Below are positions 45,890-55,549 of a DNA stretch of 64,000 nt, in pieces. Source of the stretch: Haloplasma contractile (lineage in GTDB: Bacteria; Bacillota_I; Bacilli_A; Haloplasmatales; Haloplasmataceae); contig JAENYC010000004.1 in assembly GCA_016841945.1 (NCBI GenBank), positions 1 to 64,000 on the forward strand, read 5' to 3'. The notes beneath the pieces were generated by a model. The model was not told the origin of the DNA and did no database searches. It saw nothing but the letters and a program-made list of their open reading frames with translations. Position 1 is the stretch's first letter. Each line of letters opens with the position of its first letter. The position numbers and the translations under genes are program-made.

Positions 45890-46606
45890 ATGACTACACC
45901 AATACCTACACCACATATAGAAGTAAAGGATGCGAATCTAATTGCTGAAACAGTACTTCTTCCTGGTGATCCTTTACGTGCAAAACATATTGCTGAAACA
46001 TTTTTAGAAGATGTGAAACAATTTAATACTGTACGCAATATGTTTGGATTTACAGGAACCTATAATGGAAAAGAAGTTTCGGTGATGGGGTCTGGAATGG
46101 GAATGCCATCAATAGGAATTTATAGTTATGAGTTAATAAAGTTTTATGGCGTGAAAAAATTAATGCGAGTGGGTTCTTGTGGTGCTATGCAACCAAATTT
46201 GAATTTATATGATTTGGTTTTTGGAATGAGTGCATCCACCAATTCTAATTATTTACATCAATATAAATTACCAGGGACATTTGCATCTTGTTGTAGTTTT
46301 AATTTACTACAGAAGGCTGTCAATCTCGCAGAAAAAAAAGAGGTTCCATACCATGTTGGTAATATTTTATCAAGTGATGTGTTTTATGATGATGATAATG
46401 AATCGTGGAAGAAATGGGCGAAAATGGGTGTGTTAGCCGTTGAAATGGAAGCAGCAGCGCTATATGCAAATGCAGCGAGAGCGGGTGTTGATGCATTCAC
46501 GATATTAACTGTGTCAGATTCACTAGTGACACATGAACAAACGACGTCAAAAGAAAGGCAAACTGCTTTTACAAACATGATGGAAATCGCATTAGAAATT
46601 GCATAG
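45890..46606 (+). CDS. deoD: Purine-nucleoside phosphorylase (DeoD type)
   Basis: Phosphorolysis of purine (deoxy)ribonucleosides, giving the sugar phosphate that leads to DeoC's substrate. 238 aa, as for hexameric PNPs. Motifs: LPGDPLRAKHIAETFL, GSGMGMPSIGIYSYEL, MRVGSCGAM, VEMEAAALYA, and VSDSLVTHE with the base-binding Asp. AGGAGG precedes the ATG. Confidence 0.96.
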   Translation: MTTPIPTPHIEVKDANLIAETVLLPGDPLRAKHIAETFLEDVKQFNTVRNMFGFTGTYNGKEVSVMGSGMGMPSIGIYSYELIKFYGVKKLMRVGSCGAMQPNLNLYDLVFGMSASTNSNYLHQYKLPGTFASCCSFNLLQKAVNLAEKKEVPYHVGNILSSDVFYDDDNESWKKWAKMGVLAVEMEAAALYANAARAGVDAFTILTVSDSLVTHEQTTSKERQTAFTNMMEIALEIA

Positions 46607-46614
46607 ACGAACAT

Positions 46615-46640
46615 AAGGTTGGTAACTTCTACCAACCTTT
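46615..46640 (+). terminator. Terminator of deoC-deoD
   Basis: A 10-bp perfect stem (46615-46624 with 46630-46639), loop ACTTC, short T tail. Confidence 0.65.
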
Positions 46641-46701
46641 ATATATTGTAAAAATCTATAATTCGTGAATAATATGTAATAGTAATTAAAGAGGTGAATA
46701 T

Positions 46702-47976
46702 ATGGAACGCATCAATTATAAAATAAAAGGGTTAAATGTGATTGTAGTAAAAACAGATAAATTTAAAACAACTGATTTTATTATTAATTTTAGAAATGAT
46801 TTAAATGTTGATACCGTAACCAAAAGAACACTGATCACACATGTTCTTAAATCAGCGACTGAAAATTACCCAAGTAAAAAGGATATTAATTTAAAGTTAG
46901 AAAAATTATATGGTGCAAATTTAGGAGTTTCGGTCAATAAACAAGGAAAACTACATATTGTCTCATTCCGATTATCAATTGTAAATGATCATTACCTTAT
47001 GCAGAATTCCACCTTATTAGATGATGCATTTCAATTTATGCATGATATCATTTTTAATCCTAAATTAGAAAATGGTGTTTTTCTAAATAAAGTAGTAACT
47101 GAGGAAAAGCGGTTATTGAATGAACAATTTAGCGCTTTATTTGATGATAAAATACGATATGCCTATGATCGGTTAATTGAAGAGATGTGTAAAGGTGAAA
47201 ATTATGCGATTAAATCATTAGGTCGTCAAGAAGATATAGAGGCAATTAATCCATCTGATTTACACCAAACCTATCTGAATATGTTAAAAAACGATACAGT
47301 TGATTTATTAGTGATTGGTGATGTTGATAGTGATCGTGTAAAAGGATTAATTGAAAAACATTTTCCATTTGATATACGTCCAGAGATATCAGAAGTTGTC
47401 GATTCTGAAACAAAAGATATACTTGAGGTAAATAAAATTGTAGAGTCAAAAGATGTCAATCAAGCAAAACTAAATATCGGATTTAGAACTTATACAACCG
47501 GTAAAGATGATGATTACTATCATTTATTATTGATGAATGCAATGCTAGGTGTATTTCCACATTCACTATTATTTAAAAATGTGAGAGAAAAAGAGAGTTT
47601 ATGTTACTATATTTCCAGTAATATTGATAAGGGAAAAGGCATTATGATTATTTATTCAGGTATTAATAAAAATGATTACGATAAAGCATATGAATTAATC
47701 TTAAGACAAATTGAAACATTACAAACAGGAGATTATGAAGAAGCTTTAATGGAACACTCTCGAAAAGCATTGATTAATAATCTTTTACAAATACAGGATA
47801 ATCCAATCGCATTTTTAGCCAGTGAATATTCACATTTACTCTATCAAGAGCGTTTTGATACAAAAGAGATAATGGATAAATTAAATGCAGTGACGAAAGA
47901 GAATATACAAAATGTCGCGAAAAAATTAAAAGAAGACACAATCTTCTTTCTTACAAAAGAAGAGGTGAACAAATAA
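46702..47976 (+). CDS. M16-family peptidase-like subunit without zinc site (YmfF-like)
   Basis: 424 aa in the two-lobed M16 fold (both halves present; the second has VREKESLCYYISSNIDKGKG). The inverted zinc motif HxxEH is absent from the N-terminal half, so this is the non-catalytic partner. The next gene overlaps its stop (TAATG) and encodes the catalytic half, an arrangement known for Bacillus ymfF-ymfH. GAGGTG precedes the ATG. Confidence 0.85.
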   Translation: MERINYKIKGLNVIVVKTDKFKTTDFIINFRNDLNVDTVTKRTLITHVLKSATENYPSKKDINLKLEKLYGANLGVSVNKQGKLHIVSFRLSIVNDHYLMQNSTLLDDAFQFMHDIIFNPKLENGVFLNKVVTEEKRLLNEQFSALFDDKIRYAYDRLIEEMCKGENYAIKSLGRQEDIEAINPSDLHQTYLNMLKNDTVDLLVIGDVDSDRVKGLIEKHFPFDIRPEISEVVDSETKDILEVNKIVESKDVNQAKLNIGFRTYTTGKDDDYYHLLLMNAMLGVFPHSLLFKNVREKESLCYYISSNIDKGKGIMIIYSGINKNDYDKAYELILRQIETLQTGDYEEALMEHSRKALINNLLQIQDNPIAFLASEYSHLLYQERFDTKEIMDKLNAVTKENIQNVAKKLKEDTIFFLTKEEVNK

Positions 47977-49259
47977 TGGAAAAAATAGTTTATGACCATA
48001 TTAAAGAAACTTTATTTCATGAAAGATTGGATAATGGTTTAGCTGTTTATTTGCTTCCTAAGAGAGGCTTTAATAAATATTACGCAACTTTTACGACGAA
48101 ATATGGTTCGATTGATAATCATTTTATCCCTATCGGAAAGAAAGATTATATAAAAGTTCCAGATGGTATCGCTCATTTTTTAGAACATAAGATGTTTGAA
48201 AGTGAAGAGGGCGATGTATTTGATAAGTTTACAGAAAATGGTGCTAGTACCAATGCATATACTTCATTTAATCGAACAGCCTATTTGTTTTCTTGCACAT
48301 CAAATTTTCATAATAATTTAAATATATTACTTGATTTTGTTCAAGAGCCCTATTTTACAGATGAAACAGTAGAAAAAGAAAAAAATATTATTGCGCAGGA
48401 AATCAGTATGTATAATGATAATCCAGATTGGCAGTTATATTTTGGAACCATTGAAAATATGTATAAACAAAATGGCGTTAGAATTGATATCGCAGGAACG
48501 AAAGAATCCATTTATCAAATCACAAAGGATTTATTATATGAGTGTTATCACACATTTTATCATCCATCGAATATGATTTTGTTTGTTGTTGGGGACATGG
48601 ATGTAGAGGAAACGATTCAGTTAATAAAGGGGAATCAATCTAAAAAAGAATTTAAACCATTTGAAAAAGTTGAAAAGAAACATATATTTGAATCAAATGA
48701 AGTGCCTCAAAAAGACACGGTTTCAAAAATGGAAGTATCGACTCCAAAAGTGGCAGTTGGAATCAAAAATAATGAATCGAGATTACTGGGAGAGGCATTA
48801 ATGAAGTATGAAATTGCCCTTGACATCATTTTTGATTTCTTATTTAGTAAGAGTTCTAATAATTATGAACAGTTATTAGATGAGGAACTAATAAATAATA
48901 CATATAATTATGAACTAACTTTAGAGTATTCATATGGATTTGCATTAATCAGTAGTGATACAAAAAAACCTGAAGCGTTAAAGAATCGCTTAAAAGAAAT
49001 TTTAATTAATGCAAAAAATTTGAAAATGAGTGAAGAAGCATTTACACGTATAAAGAATAAATTATTAGGTGCCTCAATAAAAGCACTCAACTCACCTGAA
49101 TCAATCGCAAACTCTTTTACAAGATATAAGTTAAATGATATGAATATGTTTGATGCAATTAAAGCATATGAAACCATAACATTAGAAGATATTGAAAAAG
49201 TGTTACCATTCTTTGATGAAAAAGCGATTACAACTAAAGTGATTCTACCACAATTATAA
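47976..49259 (+). CDS. M16-family zinc peptidase (YmfH-like)
   Basis: 427 aa. Zinc motif HFLEH (about residues 67-71) with the downstream Glu in NIIAQEISMYNDNP (about 140-150). GASTNAYTSFNRTAY is the usual partner segment. It probably forms a heterodimer with the preceding inactive subunit and degrades peptides in the cytoplasm. AGAGGTG upstream within the previous gene supplies the ribosome site. Confidence 0.9.
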   Translation: MEKIVYDHIKETLFHERLDNGLAVYLLPKRGFNKYYATFTTKYGSIDNHFIPIGKKDYIKVPDGIAHFLEHKMFESEEGDVFDKFTENGASTNAYTSFNRTAYLFSCTSNFHNNLNILLDFVQEPYFTDETVEKEKNIIAQEISMYNDNPDWQLYFGTIENMYKQNGVRIDIAGTKESIYQITKDLLYECYHTFYHPSNMILFVVGDMDVEETIQLIKGNQSKKEFKPFEKVEKKHIFESNEVPQKDTVSKMEVSTPKVAVGIKNNESRLLGEALMKYEIALDIIFDFLFSKSSNNYEQLLDEELINNTYNYELTLEYSYGFALISSDTKKPEALKNRLKEILINAKNLKMSEEAFTRIKNKLLGASIKALNSPESIANSFTRYKLNDMNMFDAIKAYETITLEDIEKVLPFFDEKAITTKVILPQL

Positions 49260-49266
49260 AGATAAC

Positions 49267-49297
49267 AAAAAACTGTATAAGCCTATACAGTTTTTTT
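49267..49297 (+). terminator. Terminator of the M16 gene pair
   Basis: CTGTATA/TATACAG core with A-run and T-run extension; loop AGCC. Confidence 0.75.
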
Positions 49298-49338
49298 GTT
49301 CTTATGTTATAATAGTAAAAAAAAGCATGGAGGAATAA

Positions 49339-50133
49339 ATGAAACAGTATTTAGAATTATGTCATCATATATTAGATAAAGGAACTGAAAAGAAAAATAG
49401 AACCGATATTAATACCATTTCTACATTTGGATATCAGATGCGATTTGATTTGTCAAAAGGGTTTCCTTTATTAACGACAAAGAAACTTCATCTAAAATCT
49501 ATTATTTATGAGTTATTGTGGTTTATAAAAGGGAATACAAATGTTAAATTTCTTCAAGATAATGGTGTTCGCATATGGAATGAATGGGCTGATGAAGAAG
49601 GCAATTTAGGACCTATATACGGTCATCAATGGCGAAAATGGGAATCAACTGATGGTAAAGTTATCGATCAATTAAGTCAATTGATTCATGAAATAAAAAC
49701 AAATCCTAATTCAAGACGATTGATTATTTCTGCATGGAATGTAGGGGATTTGGATAAGATGGCATTACCCCCTTGTCATTTGTTGTTTCAATTTTACGTA
49801 AAAGACAATCAGTTATCTTGTCAATTATATCAACGGTCAGCTGATGTCTTTTTAGGTGTTCCTTTTAATATTGCTTCATATAGTCTATTAACGATGATGA
49901 TTGCACAGGTTTGTAATTTAGAACCTTTAGAGTTTATTCATACGATTGGAGATGCCCATATTTATCTTAATCATCTTGAACAAGTTAAATTACAATTAAC
50001 GAGGGAACCTAAAAAACTTCCAAAATTAAACATAAATAAAAATGTTAAATCTATTTTCGATTTTTCTTATGATGATTTCCAATTAACACATTATGAACCT
50101 CATCCTCATATTAAAGGCAAGGTAAGTATTTGA
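49339..50133 (+). CDS. thyA: Thymidylate synthase
   Basis: Converts dUMP to dTMP using methylene-tetrahydrofolate. 264 aa. The catalytic Cys lies in [13 protein letters not shown] (about 146) and folate/dUMP-binding segments [20 protein letters not shown] and GDAHIYLNH are intact. TGT-TATAAT (49305-49313) and GGAGG serve the start. folA follows after one base. Confidence 0.97.
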   Translation: MKQYLELCHHILDKGTEKKNRTDINTISTFGYQMRFDLSKGFPLLTTKKLHLKSIIYELLWFIKGNTNVKFLQDNGVRIWNEWADEEGNLGPIYGHQWRKWESTDGKVIDQLSQLIHEIKTNPNSRRLIISAWNVGDLDKMALPPCHLLFQFYVKDNQLSCQLYQRSADVFLGVPFNIASYSLLTMMIAQVCNLEPLEFIHTIGDAHIYLNHLEQVKLQLTREPKKLPKLNINKNVKSIFDFSYDDFQLTHYEPHPHIKGKVSI

Positions 50134-50134
50134 T

Positions 50135-50623
50135 ATGTTTTCAATTATTGTTGCATTTGATAAAAATCAATTAATTGGAAAAAATAATAAGATGCCATGG
50201 CATTTTCCTGAAGATTTAAAGTATTTTAAAAAGGTAACATCAGGAAAAAAGGTTGTCATGGGTAGAAAAACATATGAATCTATTTTAAATTATTTAAAAA
50301 AACCACTTCCTAATCGTCATAATATTGTGATTACTTCAAAAAAAGGAAAATTTCCTGAAGTTGAATGTTTTCATCGGGTAGAAGACTTTTTAAATAAATA
50401 TAACAATCGTTCTGAAGAAATTTTTATCATTGGTGGAAAATCAATTTACAAACAATTTATTAATATTGTAGATCGCTTATATATTACGCATATTGACCAA
50501 GCCTTTGAAGGTGATACCTATTTTCCACCTTTTAATATTGATGATTTTAAATTAATTAAAAAGAAGACACAAGGTATCTTAAGTTTTTGTGTTTATGAAA
50601 GAAAGGTGTATCATTATGAATAG
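50135..50623 (+). CDS. folA: Dihydrofolate reductase
   Basis: Regenerates tetrahydrofolate from the dihydrofolate released by ThyA. 162 aa. IVAFDKNQLIGKNNKMPWHFP at the N terminus (Asp in PEDLKYFK), VVMGRKTYESI, and FIIGGKSIYKQF (NADPH-binding Gly pair). It begins one base after thyA, and its last 8 bases overlap the acyltransferase gene. Confidence 0.96.
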   Translation: MFSIIVAFDKNQLIGKNNKMPWHFPEDLKYFKKVTSGKKVVMGRKTYESILNYLKKPLPNRHNIVITSKKGKFPEVECFHRVEDFLNKYNNRSEEIFIIGGKSIYKQFINIVDRLYITHIDQAFEGDTYFPPFNIDDFKLIKKKTQGILSFCVYERKVYHYE

Positions 50624-51416
50624 AGTCTATCTTTTACCACAAATTATTATCGTCACATTTATTCTTTTATATTTTTACGAATCTTTGTTTTGGTTACATA
50701 TCTTACTAGCAATTATCATATCAATATTTATTGTCATTCTCTATCATTTTTTAAAAATATTGTTGTTTGGTAAATACTATTTATATCAACACCAAAAAGG
50801 AAAAAATGTACCAAGTAATAAAATTTATCATTTTATACACCGATATGTAAAATTGGCTAATAGAATTTTACGAATGAAAATCGATATTAAACATCTAGAG
50901 CGATTTAATCCTAATAAAACCTATTTAATCACACCAAATCATCAAAGTAATTTCGATGTGATTGTATTGATAGAAACATTTAAAGACTTGATTATTTATG
51001 TTGCTAAAATCGCAGTATCAAACTTTTTTATTGTAAAAGACTATATGGTTTTATTTAGATGCCTTTATCTAAATAAAGATGACTTAAGAGGACAAATAAA
51101 AGTCATGCAAGAAGTAGAAGAGAAACTTAAACAAAATGAAAGTGTAATTATATTTCCTGAGGGAAAAAGGTCATTCTCATCAGAAATGGATGATTTTAGA
51201 CCCGGTACTTTTAGAGCTGCAACAAAAACGAAAGTGGATATATTACCGATTACGATAAATCGTGTCTATCAAATAAGACATCATTTTCCTTGGAAAAAAA
51301 CCTATATAGAAGTTTATATTCATGAACCTATCTCATATGAAGAATATAAAGATATGGATACAAAAGAAATTTCAAAAAAAATTCATGGAATTGTACAATC
51401 TAAGGTGATATCGTGA
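50616..51416 (+). CDS. 1-acyl-glycerol-3-phosphate acyltransferase-like protein
   Basis: Membrane acyltransferase of the PlsC/LPLAT family, which adds the second acyl chain in phosphatidic acid synthesis. 266 aa. One or two N-terminal hydrophobic helices (about 5-50). Motif I NHQSNFD (H and D about 110-115), motif III FPEGKRSFSSEMDDFRPGTF (about 183-202). AAAGGTG precedes the ATG at 50616; upstream starts lie inside folA without a ribosome site. Confidence 0.87.
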   Translation: MNRVYLLPQIIIVTFILLYFYESLFWLHILLAIIISIFIVILYHFLKILLFGKYYLYQHQKGKNVPSNKIYHFIHRYVKLANRILRMKIDIKHLERFNPNKTYLITPNHQSNFDVIVLIETFKDLIIYVAKIAVSNFFIVKDYMVLFRCLYLNKDDLRGQIKVMQEVEEKLKQNESVIIFPEGKRSFSSEMDDFRPGTFRAATKTKVDILPITINRVYQIRHHFPWKKTYIEVYIHEPISYEEYKDMDTKEISKKIHGIVQSKVIS

Positions 51417-52387
51417 TCAGATGGGGAATGATTGGTACTGGGCATATCGCTAAAAAGTTTAAGGAAGCGATATCTGGTGTTCCTGATGCAAAATTAGTTG
51501 CGGTGGCATCACGAAACATCAACAAAGCCAAAGCCTTTAATTCTGATTTAAATGATGTAGTCTCATATGGAAGTTATCAACAAATAGTTAATGATGATGA
51601 AATCGATGTAGTATATATAGCGACGCCACATCCCTATCATAAAGAGAATGCTTTGATGTGTTTAGAAAATAATAAGGCCGTTCTTTGTGAAAAGCCATTT
51701 ACTTTAAATGCCAAAGATGCAAAAGAAGTTTATCAGGTTGCTAAAAATAAAAAGTTATTTCTAATGGAAGCCATGTGGACGAAGTTTTTACCTGTAATAA
51801 AAAAAGTTAAACAATGGGTAAATGAAAATAAAATTGGAGAAATTAAAATCATTAAAGCTGATTTTGGATTCTTTTCCACTATTAAACCAGAAAATAGACT
51901 ATTTAATAAACAACTAGCTGGTGGTGCTTTATTAGATATTGGGATATATCCGATTACTTTTGCATCAATATTTTTAGGTCTTAAGCCAATGAATATTCTT
52001 AGTGAATGTGAAATCGGAAAAACAGATGTAGATTTTCAAAATGCAATCATATTAAAATACCCAAAAGGAAAGCTTGCTATATTAAGTAGCACCATTCAGA
52101 CTGATTTAACAAAAGAGGCTATTATATTTGGGACAAAAGGTAAAATCGTTGTTCCTGAGTTTTGGAAAGCAGAACGAGCCTATTTATATCAAAATCAACG
52201 ATTAATAGAGGAATATCAAAAACCGTTTATCAAAAATGGATTTGAATATGAAATAAATCAAGTCAATACATGTTTAAAAAAACATAAAATAAACAGTCAT
52301 ACTCACAAAATGGAAGATACGATTAAAGTGTTAGAAATAATGGATTATATGAGAAAAGAGTGGAATTTAAAATACCCAATGGAATAA
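51413..52387 (+). CDS. Gfo/Idh/MocA-family oxidoreductase
   Basis: NAD(P)-dependent dehydrogenase of sugars or cyclitols. 324 aa. The N-terminal Rossmann motif is GMIGTGHIAKKFKEAI (about 5-20). YIATPHPYHKENALMCLENNK is followed by VLCEKPFTLN with the catalytic Lys (EKP, about 95). LLDIGIYP (about 180) is also conserved. GTG at 51413 overlaps the upstream stop (GTGA), so it is translationally coupled. Substrate unknown. Confidence 0.88.
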   Translation: MIRWGMIGTGHIAKKFKEAISGVPDAKLVAVASRNINKAKAFNSDLNDVVSYGSYQQIVNDDEIDVVYIATPHPYHKENALMCLENNKAVLCEKPFTLNAKDAKEVYQVAKNKKLFLMEAMWTKFLPVIKKVKQWVNENKIGEIKIIKADFGFFSTIKPENRLFNKQLAGGALLDIGIYPITFASIFLGLKPMNILSECEIGKTDVDFQNAIILKYPKGKLAILSSTIQTDLTKEAIIFGTKGKIVVPEFWKAERAYLYQNQRLIEEYQKPFIKNGFEYEINQVNTCLKKHKINSHTHKMEDTIKVLEIMDYMRKEWNLKYPME

Positions 52388-52389
52388 AT

Positions 52390-52420
52390 AATAGAAGAAA
52401 ACATTTTCTTCTATTTTTTT
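52390..52420 (+). terminator. Terminator of the thyA operon
   Basis: A 12-bp stem (52390-52401 with 52404-52415) and T-run. Confidence 0.75.
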
Positions 52421-52469
52421 ATAGAATAGTGTTTTTCCTTTAACAAATACTACAATTGAGGTGTTTTAT

Positions 52470-53186
52470 ATGATTGTTGATTATTGGAGTGTTATCGTAA
52501 GAACAATTATTGTATTTATGTTTCTTTTATTATATACAAGATTACTTGGAAAAAAACAAATGAGTCAACTAACTTATTTTAATTATATAACAGGGATAAC
52601 ATTGGGTTCACTATGTGCTAATGTCATCACTAAATATGTTAATTCATATGGAGAAGGAATATTATCTATTACGATATGGGTTATGTGTGCTGCATTTTTA
52701 GGTGTTTTAGTATTGAATTCGCCATTCTTAAAAATATTAATTGATGGGAAATCAACGGTAGTTATTAAAAATGGTGTGATACAATATAGAGCACTTAAAA
52801 GTTTAAGGCTTAATTTAAATGATTTAATGATGTTAATAAGAGAAGAAAATATATTTTCAATAACAGAAATCGATTATGCGATTTTTGAACCGAATGGAAG
52901 AATTAGCTTATTAAAAAAAATTAATAAGCAACCTGTTACAAAAGAAGAGATGAAACTAATGACGATTATTCCAAAATATATGCCAACTGTTATTATAACG
53001 GATGGAAGAATACTTGAACATCATTTAAAACAATTAGGCCTTACAAAAAAATGGGTTTTAAAACAAATACAGGCTTTAAGTTTTAAGTCTATTAAAGAAA
53101 TTAAATATGCTGAGATACAAGCGGATGGAAGTTTATATGTAGATAAAAAAGATGTCGTTAAAAAGAAAAAGAATAAAAGGCCTTGA
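52470..53186 (+). CDS. DUF421 (YetF-like) membrane protein
   Basis: 238 aa. Three N-terminal helices (about 6-26, 35-55 and 60-83; LLYTRLLGKKQMSQLTYF and ITLGSLCANV are family marks). Two cytoplasmic alpha/beta segments follow (LMMLIREENIFSITEIDYAI; EIKYAEIQADGSLYV) and a Lys-rich tail. Bacillus homologues (YetF, YrbG, YkjA) are often sporulation-linked, function unknown. GAGGTG precedes the ATG at 52470; the GTG at 52461 is part of that site. Confidence 0.85.
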   Translation: MIVDYWSVIVRTIIVFMFLLLYTRLLGKKQMSQLTYFNYITGITLGSLCANVITKYVNSYGEGILSITIWVMCAAFLGVLVLNSPFLKILIDGKSTVVIKNGVIQYRALKSLRLNLNDLMMLIREENIFSITEIDYAIFEPNGRISLLKKINKQPVTKEEMKLMTIIPKYMPTVIITDGRILEHHLKQLGLTKKWVLKQIQALSFKSIKEIKYAEIQADGSLYVDKKDVVKKKKNKRP

Positions 53187-53198
53187 AGTCTTTTATTC

Positions 53199-54557
53199 TT
53201 ATTTTTTTATCCGTAATCCTTTTGGGTAATAATTCTTTAAAACATTATTGACTTGTTTGACCCATCCTAAGGAAAAGTTATCAACTGTAAGTAAGGTATA
53301 ACGCTGATTACCAGGATAATAAATGGTTTCACCTGATAAATATTTAATCACTTCATCACAATCACTTTGAAAATTTATAACGGATTTCACTTGAGTGGGT
53401 TTTAAAGCCAGAGCAAGAGCATGACTTGGTTCAAAACGATTTTTTTTAATTTCACCTAAGTGCAAACCATAGCGAATGATTTTTATATCATCCAAATTAG
53501 GTAAGGGTTTATTATAATGAAGGGTATATAGATGATTGTTAAAGTCGTATATATCGTGTTTAAGGGTAAAATGATTTAAGTAAGTGTCTAAATATTTATT
53601 GAGTAGTGATGTTTTTTCTTGACTTGCTTTTTTTAATGATTTTGATTTTGTTTTTTTAAATTGTTTATCTATTGCGGTTTTTTTCATTTTGGCTATAAAA
53701 TGACCTTCACCATCAAAATGATGAAAATAAAAACGACTACATTTTTCAAAGGGTTTAAATCCATCTTTAATATGGTTATTTTTGATGGTTGGTAAAATTG
53801 TGACATCTTGATGTTTTGTCAGAAAATCCTTTATTACTTCTTCGTTTTCTAAAGAAGAAAATGTACAGGTTGAATAGATGATAAGTCCATTTTCTTTGAC
53901 AAGGTGATAGGCGGTATCAAGCAAGGATTTTTGAATAGTAGCACAGGTTTTTACTTTATCCAGACTCCAATCAACGATTGTTTGTTCATCCTTTCGAAAC
54001 ATTCCTTCACCACTACAAGGTGCATCAACTATTACTTTATCAAAATAACCATAAAAATCTTTATTTAACAATTTAGGGTCAGTACTTATCACTAAAGCAT
54101 TGGTTGTGCCCATTCTTTCGATGTTTTCTGATAATATTTTGGCTCTTTTATTGTTTATATCGTTTGAAATTAAAAGTCCTGTTTGATTTAATTTTCCTAA
54201 AATATGTGTTGATTTTCCACCAGGTGCAGCGCACATATCAAACACAACATCATTTTCCTCTATATCTGCGTTTTCAATTACCATCATCGCAGATGGATCC
54301 TGTATATAATAAACCCCAGCAAAATGATAGGGATGTCGTCCTGGCTGAGCACTTTTCTGATAATAAAAACCATGATCAACTAGGCGATGCTTACGAAGTA
54401 TTGATTTTAAGTAGGGATTATTTTCATATTGTGTACACTTTAATGGATTTAATCGTAACCCATGACTTCTAGGTAAAGAAAAACCATTTAGAAATGCATG
54501 AAATTCATCCTTCATTATTATTTTGTATTGTTTGAGAAATTCTTCTTTTAGCTTCAT
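53199..54557 (-). CDS. RsmF/NOL1/NOP2-type rRNA (cytosine-5-) methyltransferase
   Basis: SAM-dependent m5C methyltransferase. 452 aa. SAM site CAAPGGKSTHIL (about 107-118). Motif IV DAPCSGEGMFRKDE with a conserved Cys (about 180). Catalytic Cys in YSTCTFSSLENE (about 232). A C-terminal PUA-like region (about 330-450) matches the RsmF subtype. ATG at 54557 is six bases after GAGGTG; the GTG at 54566 is inside that site. TGA-TATAAT on the minus strand is a plausible promoter. Target position in rRNA not determined. Confidence 0.88.
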   Translation of the reverse strand: MKLKEEFLKQYKIIMKDEFHAFLNGFSLPRSHGLRLNPLKCTQYENNPYLKSILRKHRLVDHGFYYQKSAQPGRHPYHFAGVYYIQDPSAMMVIENADIEENDVVFDMCAAPGGKSTHILGKLNQTGLLISNDINNKRAKILSENIERMGTTNALVISTDPKLLNKDFYGYFDKVIVDAPCSGEGMFRKDEQTIVDWSLDKVKTCATIQKSLLDTAYHLVKENGLIIYSTCTFSSLENEEVIKDFLTKHQDVTILPTIKNNHIKDGFKPFEKCSRFYFHHFDGEGHFIAKMKKTAIDKQFKKTKSKSLKKASQEKTSLLNKYLDTYLNHFTLKHDIYDFNNHLYTLHYNKPLPNLDDIKIIRYGLHLGEIKKNRFEPSHALALALKPTQVKSVINFQSDCDEVIKYLSGETIYYPGNQRYTLLTVDNFSLGWVKQVNNVLKNYYPKGLRIKK

Positions 54558-54676
54558 ATCGGGCACCTCGCAAATAATTATATCATAATATAGATAATGG
54601 TTAAACTTTCATCATAATAATAATTTATATTTCATAAATTATATTGATGAAAAATAATGTATAGGAGATGAGTTGT

Positions 54677-55549
54677 ATGAAATACACAATACCGTATGAT
54701 GATAAGATCACTTTACCTCATATTAAAAAGATTGAAAGTATTGGTATCAATGCGGATAAACTGAATTATGATTCAAAAGAACTGACAGGTCAAGTGATCA
54801 TTACCGGTGATTATTTACTCGATAATAGCCAAGATGTCATGGAATTCACACATGATATTCCAATTTCTTTTTTAATTGATGATGAGGCTATATCACCACA
54901 AATCAATATTTCCAATTTCAAACATGAATTAATTCAAGGAAGAGGAATTGAAGTTATGTTTGATTTAGATGTAATATTAGTTGAAGAGAAAGATTCTATT
55001 GTAGCTAGGGATGATGAAGAAGAAAAAACAGTAGAAGAAACTGAGAAGGAGGATTTAAAAGAATTTCAAGAAAAAATCGATGAAAATCTAGAATCTGTAT
55101 TACAAACGAGAAATAAAAAAGAAAAGAAATCTGAGGACAAAGAAGAAAGACCTCTATTTAAAACCAAAGAGAATAAGAAAAAATTAGAGGATGAAGAAGA
55201 TGAACAGGATATAACTCCTGAAATAGTGAATGAAGATATAGACAGACCGAAAGAAATAGAGGAAGAAGACGATATAACACCTGAGGTAATAGATGATGTG
55301 TTAGATGAAGTATACGAAAAAGAAGAAGAGGATGTAAAATTTAATACATATTTACAATCTACCTTAACTTCATTTGATACCGGATTCATTCCAAGGGATG
55401 ATAAATATACGACTTATAAAATATTATTAGTAGAAGATTCAGAAACTGTTGAGACTGTATTAGAATCAAGAAACTTATCAAAAGCCTTAATATGTAAGGA
55501 ATATCAATATGATGATAAAAAAATTGTTTTGAAATTGGAAGATGATTAA
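54677..55549 (+). CDS. spoVID: SpoVID-like spore coat encasement protein
   Basis: In Bacillus SpoVID sits on the outer forespore membrane and is needed for coat encasement. 290 aa. The N-terminal beta domain (about 1-115: ELTGQVIITGDYLL; FTHDIPISFLID; EVMFDLDVILVE) matches the SpoVID N-terminal domain. A long Glu/Lys/Asp-rich disordered region (about 118-225) follows. The last 45 residues (YKILLVEDSETVETVLESRN...) sit where SpoVID has LysM and may be a diverged LysM. AGGAGATGAG precedes the ATG at 54677. CATAAATT (54633-54640) weakly resembles a sigma-E -10. Next genes ysxE and valS repeat the Bacillus order. Confidence 0.78.
   Translation: MKYTIPYDDKITLPHIKKIESIGINADKLNYDSKELTGQVIITGDYLLDNSQDVMEFTHDIPISFLIDDEAISPQINISNFKHELIQGRGIEVMFDLDVILVEEKDSIVARDDEEEKTVEETEKEDLKEFQEKIDENLESVLQTRNKKEKKSEDKEERPLFKTKENKKKLEDEEDEQDITPEIVNEDIDRPKEIEEEDDITPEVIDDVLDEVYEKEEEDVKFNTYLQSTLTSFDTGFIPRDDKYTTYKILLVEDSETVETVLESRNLSKALICKEYQYDDKKIVLKLEDD

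Noticed and set aside
55066-55389. Ser-rich open frame antisense to spoVID
   Set aside because: It arises from the Glu/Asp/Lys-rich linker of SpoVID read backwards.
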